A DNA stretch of 64,000 bases, taken from the NCBI RefSeq assembly GCF_900112355.1, contig NZ_FOLM01000011.1, positions 62,001-126,000 on the forward strand, read 5' to 3'. The translations under genes were made by a program, and so were the position numbers. The stretch is from Streptomyces aidingensis. Its GTDB lineage: Bacteria; Actinomycetota; Actinomycetes; Streptomycetales; Streptomycetaceae. The notes under the pieces are model-generated. The model ran no database searches and was not told where the DNA came from. It saw only the letters and a list, made by a program, of their open reading frames with translations. Below, piece by piece: positions 50,576 to 60,218 of this stretch. Position 1 is the stretch's first letter, and every line of letters starts with the position of its first letter.

Positions 50576-51049
50576 TCATCCGGGGGACTCGCAGGACAGA
50601 ATCCGCTCCAGCGCGGCGTTGATGTCCTGGTAGCTCGTCTCCCGGCCGAGCGGCACCAGCCGCGAGGACCGGTCGAGGAAGGCCAGCAGCGGCCAGGTCC
50701 CCATGGACATCACCGCCTGCTCCGCGCCGACCCGCAGTTCGATCCGGACCCGGTCCGGAGGACAGGCGCCGTCGGGAGCCGGCTGAGGGCCGGGCGCGGC
50801 GCCGATGCCGGGCTCGGCCCGGCAGGGACTGACCCGGACATCGCCGTCGCCCGTGGGCATGCTGACCCCGTCGACCAGCAGCTCCCGGGCGAAGACCCAG
50901 CTCACCGGCGGATCGCCGGCCAGCGTGAAGGTGAGCCGCACCGCGTACGGATCGGCGCTGGTGTAGTGCAGCTCCACCGGAGTCCGGAACGCGAGCTCCT
51001 CCGAGATCTCCAGATCCATCGTGACGTGTGCCGTGACGGATGTGCTCAT
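50576..51049 (-). CDS. ssgA: SsgA-like sporulation-specific cell-division activator
   Basis: A 157-residue SsgA-like protein (SALP), an actinobacterial family controlling septum sites. Conserved parts are SEELAFRTPVELHY, DPYAVRLTF, WVFARELLVDG and FLDRSSRLVPLG. An insertion of about 25 residues, Pro/Ala-rich with two Cys, lies in the middle. Its place between yibE/F and DUF5326 equals that of ssgA in S. coelicolor (from memory), so I name it ssgA. The IclR activator gene ssgR is expected next door but is not seen. Confidence 0.85.
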   Translation of the reverse strand: MSTSVTAHVTMDLEISEELAFRTPVELHYTSADPYAVRLTFTLAGDPPVSWVFARELLVDGVSMPTGDGDVRVSPCRAEPGIGAAPGPQPAPDGACPPDRVRIELRVGAEQAVMSMGTWPLLAFLDRSSRLVPLGRETSYQDINAALERILSCESPG

Positions 51050-51891
51050 GGTGCTGACCCCCGTTCCCGACTGTTGTGAGGGATTGGCTGTTTCGTCGCC
51101 TTTGTCATTATTACGACCGTATAACGGTTATATGAAGCAGACAAGGCGGTGTTTTTCAGACGCTCTTGAAGCTGTCGGTGCCACACATGGTGGCCGGTGC
51201 GGAGTCCGATGCGGTTCCCCGCGCATGTTCGGCTGTCTCGTTGACCGGTGTGCGGCGCCACAACCACCCCGGGCGACGCGGAAGTTCACTCCCTTCCCGC
51301 ATCGGGCGCAGGGCCGGCCGGCGCACCGGGTGACGGAAGCATGCCGACGCCTGCGCATATCCGCTCACCCGGGGCTCCGCCCGCTCGACGGCCGGCGGAC
51401 AGCGATGGCCGGCCAGGGTGAGCGGAACCTGGGCTTCGCCTTCCCGGAAGCAACGGGGATAAACGACGGCGTCCAACGGACGGGAGAGCCACGGCAGTCG
51501 CGGCGGTCGCGAGGGCCGCTCCCCGGCGGACCGCCGGGCGGTGGCCGCGGCACCGGATGCGGCACCGGATGCGGCACCGGATGCGGAGCTGCCGTCCGTA
51601 CGCCACATGGCGCGCTGGTGGACCGGCGTGCACCGCTCGGGGCGGGAGCGAGCGAGGCGAAGGCCGCGCTGAGAGCCGCGGTGAAGGGGGAGGTGAAGTG
51701 GGAAGTGAAGGGGGAGGGGGAGCGGGCGCCCCGTCCCGCGGGCCCGCCGCCCGGCGGTCGCGCCGCGGTCCTGCCGCTGAGTCACGTGGCCAGGCTAACG
51801 GGAACCCACTCGTCCCCTCCCGGCTCCGGGGGCAACACGCCCCCTCGAACAGGTTTCCGCGGCGGGGCCGTCGCGCCCGCCGCGGTATGCG
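51050..51891. other. Long gene-free region upstream of ssgA
   Basis: About 840 bases with no convincing ORF on either strand. Next to ssgA is an unusually A/T-rich stretch (51090-51140) with the inverted repeat TATAAC-G-GTTATA at 51120-51132. Further on are three copies of the 12-mer GCGGCACCGGAT at 51547-51582 and purine-rich GGGGGAG repeats near 51690-51720. S. coelicolor has ssgR in this place. Confidence 0.6.
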
Positions 51892-52110
51892 TCACCAGTC
51901 TCCGCGCGACTTCCCCGAGGAGGACGAGGAGAACTTCCGCACCAGGAAGATCAGCACCGCCACCAGCGCGGTGAACACCAGGATCTTGAACGCCAGCCAC
52001 ACCAGGAACGACAGCAGGTTCAGCAGCAGGCCGCCGAAGACGACCACCGCGATCACCGGTATCGCCACCCAGCGCACCCACCACGGCAGCGTCATGAACA
52101 GTTCCTTCAT
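51892..52110 (-). CDS. DUF5326-family small membrane protein
   Basis: A 72-residue protein with two membrane helices (WWVRWVAIPVIAVVVFGG and a following one) and a Ser-rich basic tail. The family is Streptomyces-specific and uncharacterised. It is the first recognisable gene after the ssgR gap. Confidence 0.85.
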   Translation of the reverse strand: MKELFMTLPWWVRWVAIPVIAVVVFGGLLLNLLSFLVWLAFKILVFTALVAVLIFLVRKFSSSSSGKSRGDW

Positions 52111-52268
52111 GCCCCGCTCCTGTCCGTCCCGGCGCCCGCCGCCGGGCGGCCGGAGTCGTCTGCAAGCCTTCTTCTGGCTTCGATGCTAGGCGCGGGCCGC
52201 GCCCACCGGGAGGGCCGACGGCCCCGGTCCCTCCCTGAACCTCCCCCTACGGGACACCGGGGACCGGC

Positions 52269-52586
52269 TCAGCTCTCCGGAGGAGAGAACACCACCAGCA
52301 CCCGGAGATCCTCGCTGATGTGGTGGAACTTGTGCGGCACCCCGGCCGGCACATAGGCCACGCTGCCGCGGGCCACGGTGGCGGTCTCGTCCCCGACGGT
52401 CAGCAGTGCCCGGCCGCTCATCACCACATAGACCTCGTCCTGGCGGTGCGGCTGCTGCGAGTCGGTCTCCCCGGCGCCCAGCGCGTAGAGGCCGACCGAC
52501 ATGTTCCGCTCGCGCAGAAACTGGAGATACGCGCCCTCGTTGGCGCGCCGTTCGGCCTCCAACTCGTCCAGCCGGAACGCCTTCAT
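52269..52586 (-). CDS. Single-domain cupin protein
   Basis: A 105-residue cupin beta-barrel. Metal-binding motif 1 is visible as HRQDEVYVVMSGRA and motif 2 as VPAGVPHKFH. The start is ATG 52586 just before the divergent membrane gene. Likely a metal enzyme or sensor of unknown substrate. Confidence 0.88.
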   Translation of the reverse strand: MKAFRLDELEAERRANEGAYLQFLRERNMSVGLYALGAGETDSQQPHRQDEVYVVMSGRALLTVGDETATVARGSVAYVPAGVPHKFHHISEDLRVLVVFSPPES

Positions 52587-52637
52587 GCCTGCCTGCCCCT
52601 TGCCCGAGGTCCGGTGTCGTCTGGAACGATCACGTAC

Positions 52638-53006
52638 ATGAGCCTACTCATCAAGTTCCTGGCCAATGCGCTGGCGCTGGCCGCCGCATGGGCGCTGGTG
52701 CCCGATATCACCCTGGGTGACGAGGACTCCACCACGGCTTCCAAGGTCCTCACGCTCGCGATCGTCGCGCTGATCTTCGGCCTGGTGAACCTGGTCGTCA
52801 AGCCGATCGTGAAGTTCCTGGCCTTCCCCCTGCTGCTGCTCACGCTCGGGCTGTTCACCCTGGTGATCAACGCGCTGATGCTGTGGCTGACGGGCTGGCT
52901 GGCCGGGGACGCCTTCCAGGTGGACGGCTTCTGGGCCGCCTTCCTGGGCGCGCTGATCGTCTCCATCGTCTCCTGGGCGGTCAATGCGGTGCTGGACAAG
53001 GACTGA
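52638..53006 (+). CDS. Phage-holin-like 4-TM protein
   Basis: A 122-residue protein with four hydrophobic segments, of the PF04020 type (Mycobacterium/Streptomyces 4-TM). It has SLLIKFLANALALAAAWAL and LVNLVVKPIVKFLAFPL. A true holin role is unlikely in this core location. Divergent from the cupin gene. Confidence 0.88.
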   Translation: MSLLIKFLANALALAAAWALVPDITLGDEDSTTASKVLTLAIVALIFGLVNLVVKPIVKFLAFPLLLLTLGLFTLVINALMLWLTGWLAGDAFQVDGFWAAFLGALIVSIVSWAVNAVLDKD

Positions 53007-53109
53007 CCGCGGCGGGCGGCGGCTCCCCCGGCGGGGTGATCCGGCATGCGGCTGTTGACTGGCCGCCGGCCAGGCCACGGCCGGGCCACGGAGCCGTAAG
53101 CTGACGCAC

Positions 53110-53646
53110 ATGTCCGTGTCCCGGTACCGCGTCTGCTTCGTCTGCACCGGCAATATCTGCCGCTCCCCCATGGCGGAGTCGGTCTTCCGGCGTGCCCTGG
53201 CGGACCGCGGCCTGGACGGCCGGGTGGTGGTGGCCAGCGCGGGCACCGGCGGCTGGCACACCGGCGAACCGGCGGATCCGCGGGCCACCGCGGCGCTGCT
53301 CGCCGCCGGATACGACGCCGGGCACACCGCCCGCCAGTTCCGGGTGGACTGGTTCGGCCGCTACGACCTGGTCGTCGCGCTGGACCGCGGCCACCAGCGG
53401 CAGTTGCTGCGGATGGCGCCCACCGACCAGGACATCCTCAAGATCCGGCTGCTGCGCTCCTTCGACCCGGCGGCCGGCCCGGACGGGCCCGACGGGCCCG
53501 ACGTCGATGTCCCGGATCCGTACTACGGCCCGGACAGCGGCTTCGAGGAATGCCTGGAGCTGATCGAGGCCGCCATGCCCGGCCTGCTGGAAGCGGTCGC
53601 CGAGCAGCTCGGCGAACCGCTCGCCGAGAAGGACCCCACCCCCTGA
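53110..53646 (+). CDS. ptpA: Low-molecular-weight protein tyrosine phosphatase
   Basis: A 178-residue phosphatase. The P-loop CTGNICRS (Cys-x5-Arg) is near residue 12 and the general-acid DPYYG near 137. In S. coelicolor PtpA dephosphorylates phosphotyrosine proteins and affects secondary metabolism; synteny supports orthology. The stop shares a base with the next ATG (TGATG). Confidence 0.94.
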   Translation: MSVSRYRVCFVCTGNICRSPMAESVFRRALADRGLDGRVVVASAGTGGWHTGEPADPRATAALLAAGYDAGHTARQFRVDWFGRYDLVVALDRGHQRQLLRMAPTDQDILKIRLLRSFDPAAGPDGPDGPDVDVPDPYYGPDSGFEECLELIEAAMPGLLEAVAEQLGEPLAEKDPTP

Positions 53647-54731
53647 TGGCGGGGATGCCGGGGGAGCGCCCGCTCAGCGCCGAGGCGGCCGACCCCAGCG
53701 GCCCGCCGGTGCCAGGCACCGGCCGGTCCGGGCCCGCCGAGCAGGTCGCCGCGGCCACCGGCTCCGCGGTGCGGGCGGTCCGGCCGCTCTCCGGCGGCGA
53801 CATCTGCGATGCGTACCGCATGGAACTGGCCGACGGCCGGACGGTGTTCGCCAAGACCCTGGCCGGAGCGCCCGCGGACTTCTTCCGTGCCGAGGCCGCC
53901 GGGCTGCGCGCCCTGGCCGCCACCGGGGCGGTCGCGGTCCCCCGGGTGCTGGCGGTACGGGCCGGGGTGCTGGTGCTGGAGTTCGTACGGGCCGGCGCGC
54001 CGGACGCCGCCCAGGCCGAGCGGCTGGGCCGGGAGCTGGCCGCGCTGCACTGCTCGGCGGCACCGCAGTGGGGCAATCTGCCCGGCCCGTGCTGGCCGGG
54101 CCAAGCCGCCGCCGCCGGAGCCGGGGCGGGAGCGGCCAGGGCGGCGCGGACGGCCGCAGCCGCGGCCGCCCCGGCAGCGCCGGAGACCCCGGGCACGCCG
54201 GGGGCGCCGGGCCCCGCCGGTCCCTGCTACCTGGGGCCGCTGCCGCTGAGCGCTCCCTATCCGCCGGATGCCGATCCGGCCGGCTGGCCGGTCTTCCACG
54301 CCGAGCACCGGCTGCTGCCCGCCCTCCGCCTGGCGGTGGACCGGGGGGCGATGGCCCGCGGCGACGCCCGTGTGGTGGAGGAGCTGTGCGCGCGGATCGA
54401 GGAGGTGGCGGGCCCGCCGCAGCCGCCCGCGCTGATCCACGGCGATCTGTGGCACGGCAATGTGATGTGGTCCGCGGACGGCCGGGGACGGCTGATCGAC
54501 CCGGCCGCGCAGGGCGGGCACCCGGAGACGGATCTGGCGCTGCTGGAGCTGTTCGGCTGCCCGTATCTGGAGCGCATCCTGGCCGCCTATGCCGAGATCC
54601 GTCCGCTGCCGGGGCGGGAACGGCGCCGTCCGCTGCACCAGTTGCACCATCTGCTGGTGCATGCCGCCCTCTTCGGCGCCGGCTACGGGGCCCAGTGCGG
54701 CGCCGCGGCGCGCGCCGCGCTCACCGGCTGA
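53646..54731 (+). CDS. Fructosamine/ketosamine-3-kinase-like protein
   Basis: A 361-residue aminoglycoside-phosphotransferase-fold kinase of the fructosamine kinase family. The catalytic loop is LIHGDLWHGNVMW and the Mg motif is LIDPAAQGGHPETDLA. The family repairs glycated proteins. An Ala/Gly/Pro-rich insertion of about 45 residues (near 155-200) separates the lobes and is longer than usual. It is translationally coupled to ptpA. Confidence 0.9.
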   Translation: MAGMPGERPLSAEAADPSGPPVPGTGRSGPAEQVAAATGSAVRAVRPLSGGDICDAYRMELADGRTVFAKTLAGAPADFFRAEAAGLRALAATGAVAVPRVLAVRAGVLVLEFVRAGAPDAAQAERLGRELAALHCSAAPQWGNLPGPCWPGQAAAAGAGAGAARAARTAAAAAAPAAPETPGTPGAPGPAGPCYLGPLPLSAPYPPDADPAGWPVFHAEHRLLPALRLAVDRGAMARGDARVVEELCARIEEVAGPPQPPALIHGDLWHGNVMWSADGRGRLIDPAAQGGHPETDLALLELFGCPYLERILAAYAEIRPLPGRERRRPLHQLHHLLVHAALFGAGYGAQCGAAARAALTG

Positions 54732-54857
54732 GCGGCTCCCGCGGGGCCGGCCGGCCGCGGGTGTGATTCGCTGTCCGACGCCGTGCGTCCGGCCGCCCCG
54801 GCCGCTCCCGGGGCCGACGGCGCCCGGCCCCGCGACCCCGGCGAGAAAGGCGGCCCC

Positions 54858-56078
54858 ATGACCAGCGACCCCATCGGCGCCCCGCAGGACGGCGTCGGCG
54901 ACGACAGCGGCGGCGACAGCGGCAACCGCAGCGGCAGCGGCAGCGGCAGCGGCGTCGGGGACGGAACGCGGGCGGTGCGGGCGGGGGTCCCGGAGGCCCG
55001 GCTCCATGCGGCACCGCTGCCCGGCCCGGTCTTCGCCTCCCACTTCCATCTGCCCGGCGATCCGGCGGGTGCCGAGTACAGCTACGGCCGGGACGCCAAC
55101 CCCACCTGGCGGGCCCTGGAGCAGGCCATCGCCGAGCTGGAGTCACCGGACGTCCCCGCCTCCGCCCTGGTCTTCGCCTCCGGCATGGGCGCCATCGCGG
55201 CCGTGCTGACCGGCCTGCTGCGGCCGGGCGACACCGCGGTGCTGCCGGGTGACGGCTACTACCTGCTGGGCAGCGTGCGGGAACACCTGGAGACCGCCGG
55301 GATCACCGTCCGCACCGCGCCCACCGGCACCGACGAGGTGTACGGCCTGCTGCCCGGCGCCCGGCTGCTGTGGCTGGAGACCCCCTCCAACCCGGGGCTG
55401 GAGGTGTGCGACATCCGCGCCCTGGCCGAGGCCGCCCACCGGCACGGCGCCCTGGTGGCCGTGGACAACACCCTGGCCACCCCGCTCGGGCAGCGCCCGC
55501 TGGAGCTGGGCGCCGACCTCTCCGTGGCCAGCGCCACCAAGGCCCTCAACGGCCATGCCGATCTGCTGCTGGGCTATGCCGCGGCGCGCGATCCGCGGCT
55601 GCTGGAACCGGTGGCGAAATGGCGCAAAACGTTCGGCGCCATCGCCGGGCCGATGGAGGCGTGGCTGGCCCACCGCGGACTGGCCACCCTTCATCTGCGG
55701 CTCGCCCGGCAGCAGCGGAACGCGCTGGCCGTGGCGCATGCGCTGCGGGAGCGGCCCGAGGTGAGCGGGGTGCGCTACCCGGGGCTGCCGGACGACCCGG
55801 CGCATCCGGTGGCCGCCCGTCAGATGCGCTTCTACGGCTGCGTGCTGGGCTTCACGCTGCCGGCCGGGCGGCCGGCCGCCGAGCGCTTCCTGGGGGCGCT
55901 GCGCCTGGTCGACGAGGCAACGAGCTTTGGCGGGGTGCGCTCCACCGCCGAGCGGCGCGCCCGCTGGGGCGGGGACGACGTCCCGGAGGGCTACATCCGC
56001 ATGTCGGTGGGGGTGGAGGACACCGATGACCTGGTCGGTGATGTGCGGCGGGCGCTGGACGAGGCGGCCGGGGCCTGA
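54858..56078 (+). CDS. Cystathionine gamma-lyase-like PLP enzyme
   Basis: A 406-residue Cys/Met-metabolism PLP enzyme. Motifs are YSYGRDANPTW, FASGMGAIAAVL, LETPSNPGLEV, VAVDNTLATP and the PLP-lysine region SATKALNGHAD. A Ser/Gly repeat (SGSGSGSGV) extends the N-terminus. ATG 54858 follows AAAGG. Substrate may be cystathionine; gamma-lyase versus gamma-synthase cannot be settled. Confidence 0.9.
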   Translation: MTSDPIGAPQDGVGDDSGGDSGNRSGSGSGSGVGDGTRAVRAGVPEARLHAAPLPGPVFASHFHLPGDPAGAEYSYGRDANPTWRALEQAIAELESPDVPASALVFASGMGAIAAVLTGLLRPGDTAVLPGDGYYLLGSVREHLETAGITVRTAPTGTDEVYGLLPGARLLWLETPSNPGLEVCDIRALAEAAHRHGALVAVDNTLATPLGQRPLELGADLSVASATKALNGHADLLLGYAAARDPRLLEPVAKWRKTFGAIAGPMEAWLAHRGLATLHLRLARQQRNALAVAHALRERPEVSGVRYPGLPDDPAHPVAARQMRFYGCVLGFTLPAGRPAAERFLGALRLVDEATSFGGVRSTAERRARWGGDDVPEGYIRMSVGVEDTDDLVGDVRRALDEAAGA

Positions 56079-56107
56079 GGCACCCGGTTCCGGGCCGGTC
56101 CTGGGAC

Positions 56108-56145
56108 GGGTCGCTCAAGCCTCCCCCTCTCGGCTTGAGCGACCC
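56108..56145 (+). terminator. Strong hairpin after the PLP enzyme gene
   Basis: GGGTCGCTCAAGCC (56108-56121) and its complement at 56132-56145 form a perfect 14-bp stem with a 10-base loop. Bases 56146-56355 contain no convincing gene. Confidence 0.8.
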
Positions 56146-56355
56146 GGGACCGAGCAGCTTAGATGACCGGCGGTCAGCGCACCATCACTATTCGCGCCGT
56201 TGATGGCAGGTTTGTGCACGCTCCGCCAGGATCCGGACACACCATCGCCGCCCCGCCCATACCTCGCGCGGCCGACGCCGAGGAGCTGTGCGGAAAACGC
56301 GGAGGACGGGTCACGGAAAGGTTTCGGCGGCCGGTCCGCGGGCCAGATGGTTCAC

Positions 56356-56925
56356 ATGACTGACGCGGAACCTGTGGTGGCGGGGGCAGGGCGGGCCGGG
56401 GACGCGGCAGGCACCTCGGCCCCGGCCGATGTGGTCAAGCGCACCGCCCGCGCCATCCTGCTCGACGGCATCGGACCGCCCGGCGCGACGCCGGAGCTGG
56501 TGGTGATCAAACGCACCAAGCCCGGCATGGCGCCGTACTGGATCACCCCCGGCGGGGGCGTGGAGCCGACGGACACCTCGGTGCTCTCCGCTCTGCACCG
56601 GGAGGTGCACGAGGAGCTGGGTGCCAAGATCGACGACGCCGTGCCGGCCTTTGTGGACACCGTCCGCCATGCGCCCGAGCCGGGCGAGAACACCCCGCCC
56701 GGTCTGAAGGTGCAGCACTTCTTCGTCTGCCGGCTGGCCTCCATGGACCCGGCCCTGCGGCACGGACCGGAGGTGGAGGAGCCGCGCGGCAGCTATGAGA
56801 TCGTGCGGCTGCCCTTCACGCCCGAGGGGCTCACCTCGGTGAACCTGGTGCCCGGCACGCTGCGCGACTATCTGGCGCGCAACGTTCCCGGCGTCGTCGG
56901 TCTGCTCGCCCCTGATCTGCGCTGA
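56356..56925 (+). CDS. Nudix hydrolase
   Basis: A 189-residue Nudix protein. The box reads GGGVEPTDTSVLSALHREVHEELG; the REVHEELG part is standard, while the first Glu of the consensus is replaced by Thr. ATG 56356 is preferred, ATG 56347 is possible. Substrate unknown. Confidence 0.85.
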   Translation: MTDAEPVVAGAGRAGDAAGTSAPADVVKRTARAILLDGIGPPGATPELVVIKRTKPGMAPYWITPGGGVEPTDTSVLSALHREVHEELGAKIDDAVPAFVDTVRHAPEPGENTPPGLKVQHFFVCRLASMDPALRHGPEVEEPRGSYEIVRLPFTPEGLTSVNLVPGTLRDYLARNVPGVVGLLAPDLR

Positions 56926-56960
56926 CCGCGGCGGTCCCGCGGCGGTCCATCGGCAGCGGG

Positions 56961-58007
56961 TCAGGCCGGGGCGGCCTCGCCCGGGTCGGCGGCGCCCCCG
57001 GCGGCCGGCCGCCGGGAGTCGCCCGAGCCGCCGAACCAGCCGGAGGGCGGCGCCCCGCTGCCCCGGCGCTCGGCCTCGGCGAGCAGCCGCATGGCCTCCT
57101 GCCGCCAGGCCTCGGCGCTGGGCCCGGGCACCGCGGGCAGCGCGGCCGGCACGGGCTGCGGTTGCGGTTGCGGTTGCGGTTGCGGTTGCTGATGCTGCGG
57201 GGCCCGGCGGGTCTCTTTCGGCGCGCCCCCGTGGGCGTGCTGGAGATGCGGCGGACGACGCGCCGGCGGTGGCGCCGGCATCGGGGTCTCCGGGGCCCCG
57301 GCCGGCGTCCCCTCGCCGCCGGACCGGCGGGCGGCGGCCTGCCGCGCCGCGCCGAAGAAATCGCCGCCCTTGCGCTTGTAGTCGTCCGTCCCCCAGTCGC
57401 GCGGGGTACGGCGGGGCGACTTCGCCAGATGCGGGATGTGCTTGGCGCAGTGGATGTACGCCTCCTCCACCTCGATCCGCACCCAGACCCGGGCCTGCCG
57501 GCCGGGCACCGGGTCGTCGGGGAGATCGGTGTAGCGGGAGCGCGCCTCGGCCTCGGTCATCAGATAGGCGCGGCCGTTGACATGCAGGCCGATCCGGGCC
57601 TGCTCGAAATCGATCAGCAGCACCCCGGCGTGCGGATTCTCGGAGATGTTCCCCAGACTGGCGTGCACCCCGTTGCCCCGGTACTCCGGGTAGATCAGCG
57701 TGTGCTCGTCCAGCACCCGCAGAAAGCCGGGCGGCCCGGCCCGGAAGCTGCTGTCGCACTCGCCGAACCGGTCGGCGGTGGCCAGGAAGAACATCTCCTG
57801 GCGGCCGACGAACTCACGCATGCGTTCATTGAGATGGTCGAGCATCTGCTCGTCGTAGAAGCGGTCCGCGTCCTCCACCGTGCCCAGCCGCTCCTGGAGC
57901 AGATGCTCGCCGTCGCTGCCGGGCAGCCGGTCCTCCGAGCCCCGCTCCCGCCGCTCGGGCGGGGCCGGGAACGCGGGCTGCCGGCCCACCTGATCGATCT
58001 CCGCCAT
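56961..58007 (-). CDS. Pyridoxamine-5'-phosphate oxidase-family protein with QP-repeat tail
   Basis: A 348-residue protein. Residues about 55-200 are a split-barrel flavin-binding domain (QEMFFLATADRFGECDSSFR, NPHAGVLLIDF). An extended Pro/Gln/Ala-rich C-terminus follows, including QPQPQPQPQPQP encoded by five TGCGGT units at 57157-57186. GGGGGGAC precedes ATG 58007. Possible F420- or FMN-dependent oxidoreductase. Confidence 0.85.
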   Translation of the reverse strand: MAEIDQVGRQPAFPAPPERRERGSEDRLPGSDGEHLLQERLGTVEDADRFYDEQMLDHLNERMREFVGRQEMFFLATADRFGECDSSFRAGPPGFLRVLDEHTLIYPEYRGNGVHASLGNISENPHAGVLLIDFEQARIGLHVNGRAYLMTEAEARSRYTDLPDDPVPGRQARVWVRIEVEEAYIHCAKHIPHLAKSPRRTPRDWGTDDYKRKGGDFFGAARQAAARRSGGEGTPAGAPETPMPAPPPARRPPHLQHAHGGAPKETRRAPQHQQPQPQPQPQPQPVPAALPAVPGPSAEAWRQEAMRLLAEAERRGSGAPPSGWFGGSGDSRRPAAGGAADPGEAAPA

Positions 58008-58315
58008 ACCGTCCCCCCGGACGCCGCCGGATGCGGTGCCGTTCGTGCTCATCCTGGTGCTGCCGTTCTCGCTGCCGTGTCCGCCGCGGCGCGGCCCGAA
58101 GCCGCCGTCGCCGTACTCGCTGCCGTACCCGCTGTGCCGCGCCGCACACCGGCCGCGGCGCCCGCCGGCTCACCCGGCACGTACCCCGGAGTGCGCCGCG
58201 GACGGGCACGCTCCGGAACCCGGCAACTGACCCTACTCATCGACCGCCGCCGCACAAGACCCCCTCCATCGCGCCGGCCGCTCCGGCCGCGGCCGGGACA
58301 CGGGGAGCAGCGGGG
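58008..58315. other. Gene-free GC-rich spacer
   Basis: Nothing convincing as a gene. It contains several copies of GCTGCCGT between about 58060 and 58130 and is otherwise unremarkable. It separates the PPOX-family gene (upstream side) from the end of dnaB. Confidence 0.45.
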
Positions 58316-59782
<1,467 letters not shown>

Positions 59783-60218
59783 CGGCCCGGCCTCCTCCCC
59801 GCCGCTCGTCGCGCGCCGCTCGCCGCGCACTGAAGACCTTTGTAGGTCATGGGTCTGACAGTCCGGGACGGGACCCGGGCGAGGACTCACGGTATGGCCT
59901 GCGGCCGGGGCCGCCAACCCGGTTATCCACAGGCCGCACCCCACCCCTGTGGACAACGCTCCCCCGCCTGTGGATGACGGCCGGATATCTGTGGACGCAG
60001 CGGGGGACAGCGCTGTGGATTTCTCCGCAGCACCCCAGAGAAACCCTCACTGACCTGCGATTTTCTTATCCACTGGCTGTGGGCGGAAAAAACTTCGGCA
60101 CTCCCGTCGGGGGCACGTCAATGACCGCAGACGATCACACCGTCACCCTCCGCGACTCCCCAGAAGTAAGGGTCTTGGGACTATTGCATCTATTACCTGT
60201 GGATGTTTGGATCACAGC
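59783..60218. promoter_or_regulatory. dnaB upstream region with seven DnaA-box-like 9-mers
   Basis: TTATCCACA 59923-59931, TGTGGACAA 59948-59956, TGTGGATGA 59969-59977, TGTGGACGC 59990-59998, TGTGGATTT 60014-60022, TTATCCACT 60066-60074 and TGTGGATGT 60198-60206. TGTGGACAA is the reverse complement of the strong Streptomyces box. No gene lies here. It separates dnaB and the MATE gene, which diverge. Confidence 0.65.

Noticed and set aside
51156..51785. A 209-codon minus-strand frame in the ssgA upstream gap
   Set aside because: Its low-complexity, Arg/Pro-rich translation has no IclR features and lacks typical third-position G/C bias, so I do not call it ssgR.
52638..53006. Holin-like protein as evidence of a prophage
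   Set aside because: It lies in conserved Streptomyces gene order with no phage genes around; the annotation is only a family name.
56163..56363. Short plus-strand frame before the Nudix gene
   Set aside because: No ribosome-binding site, no family resemblance, and it overlaps the Nudix start region in another frame.
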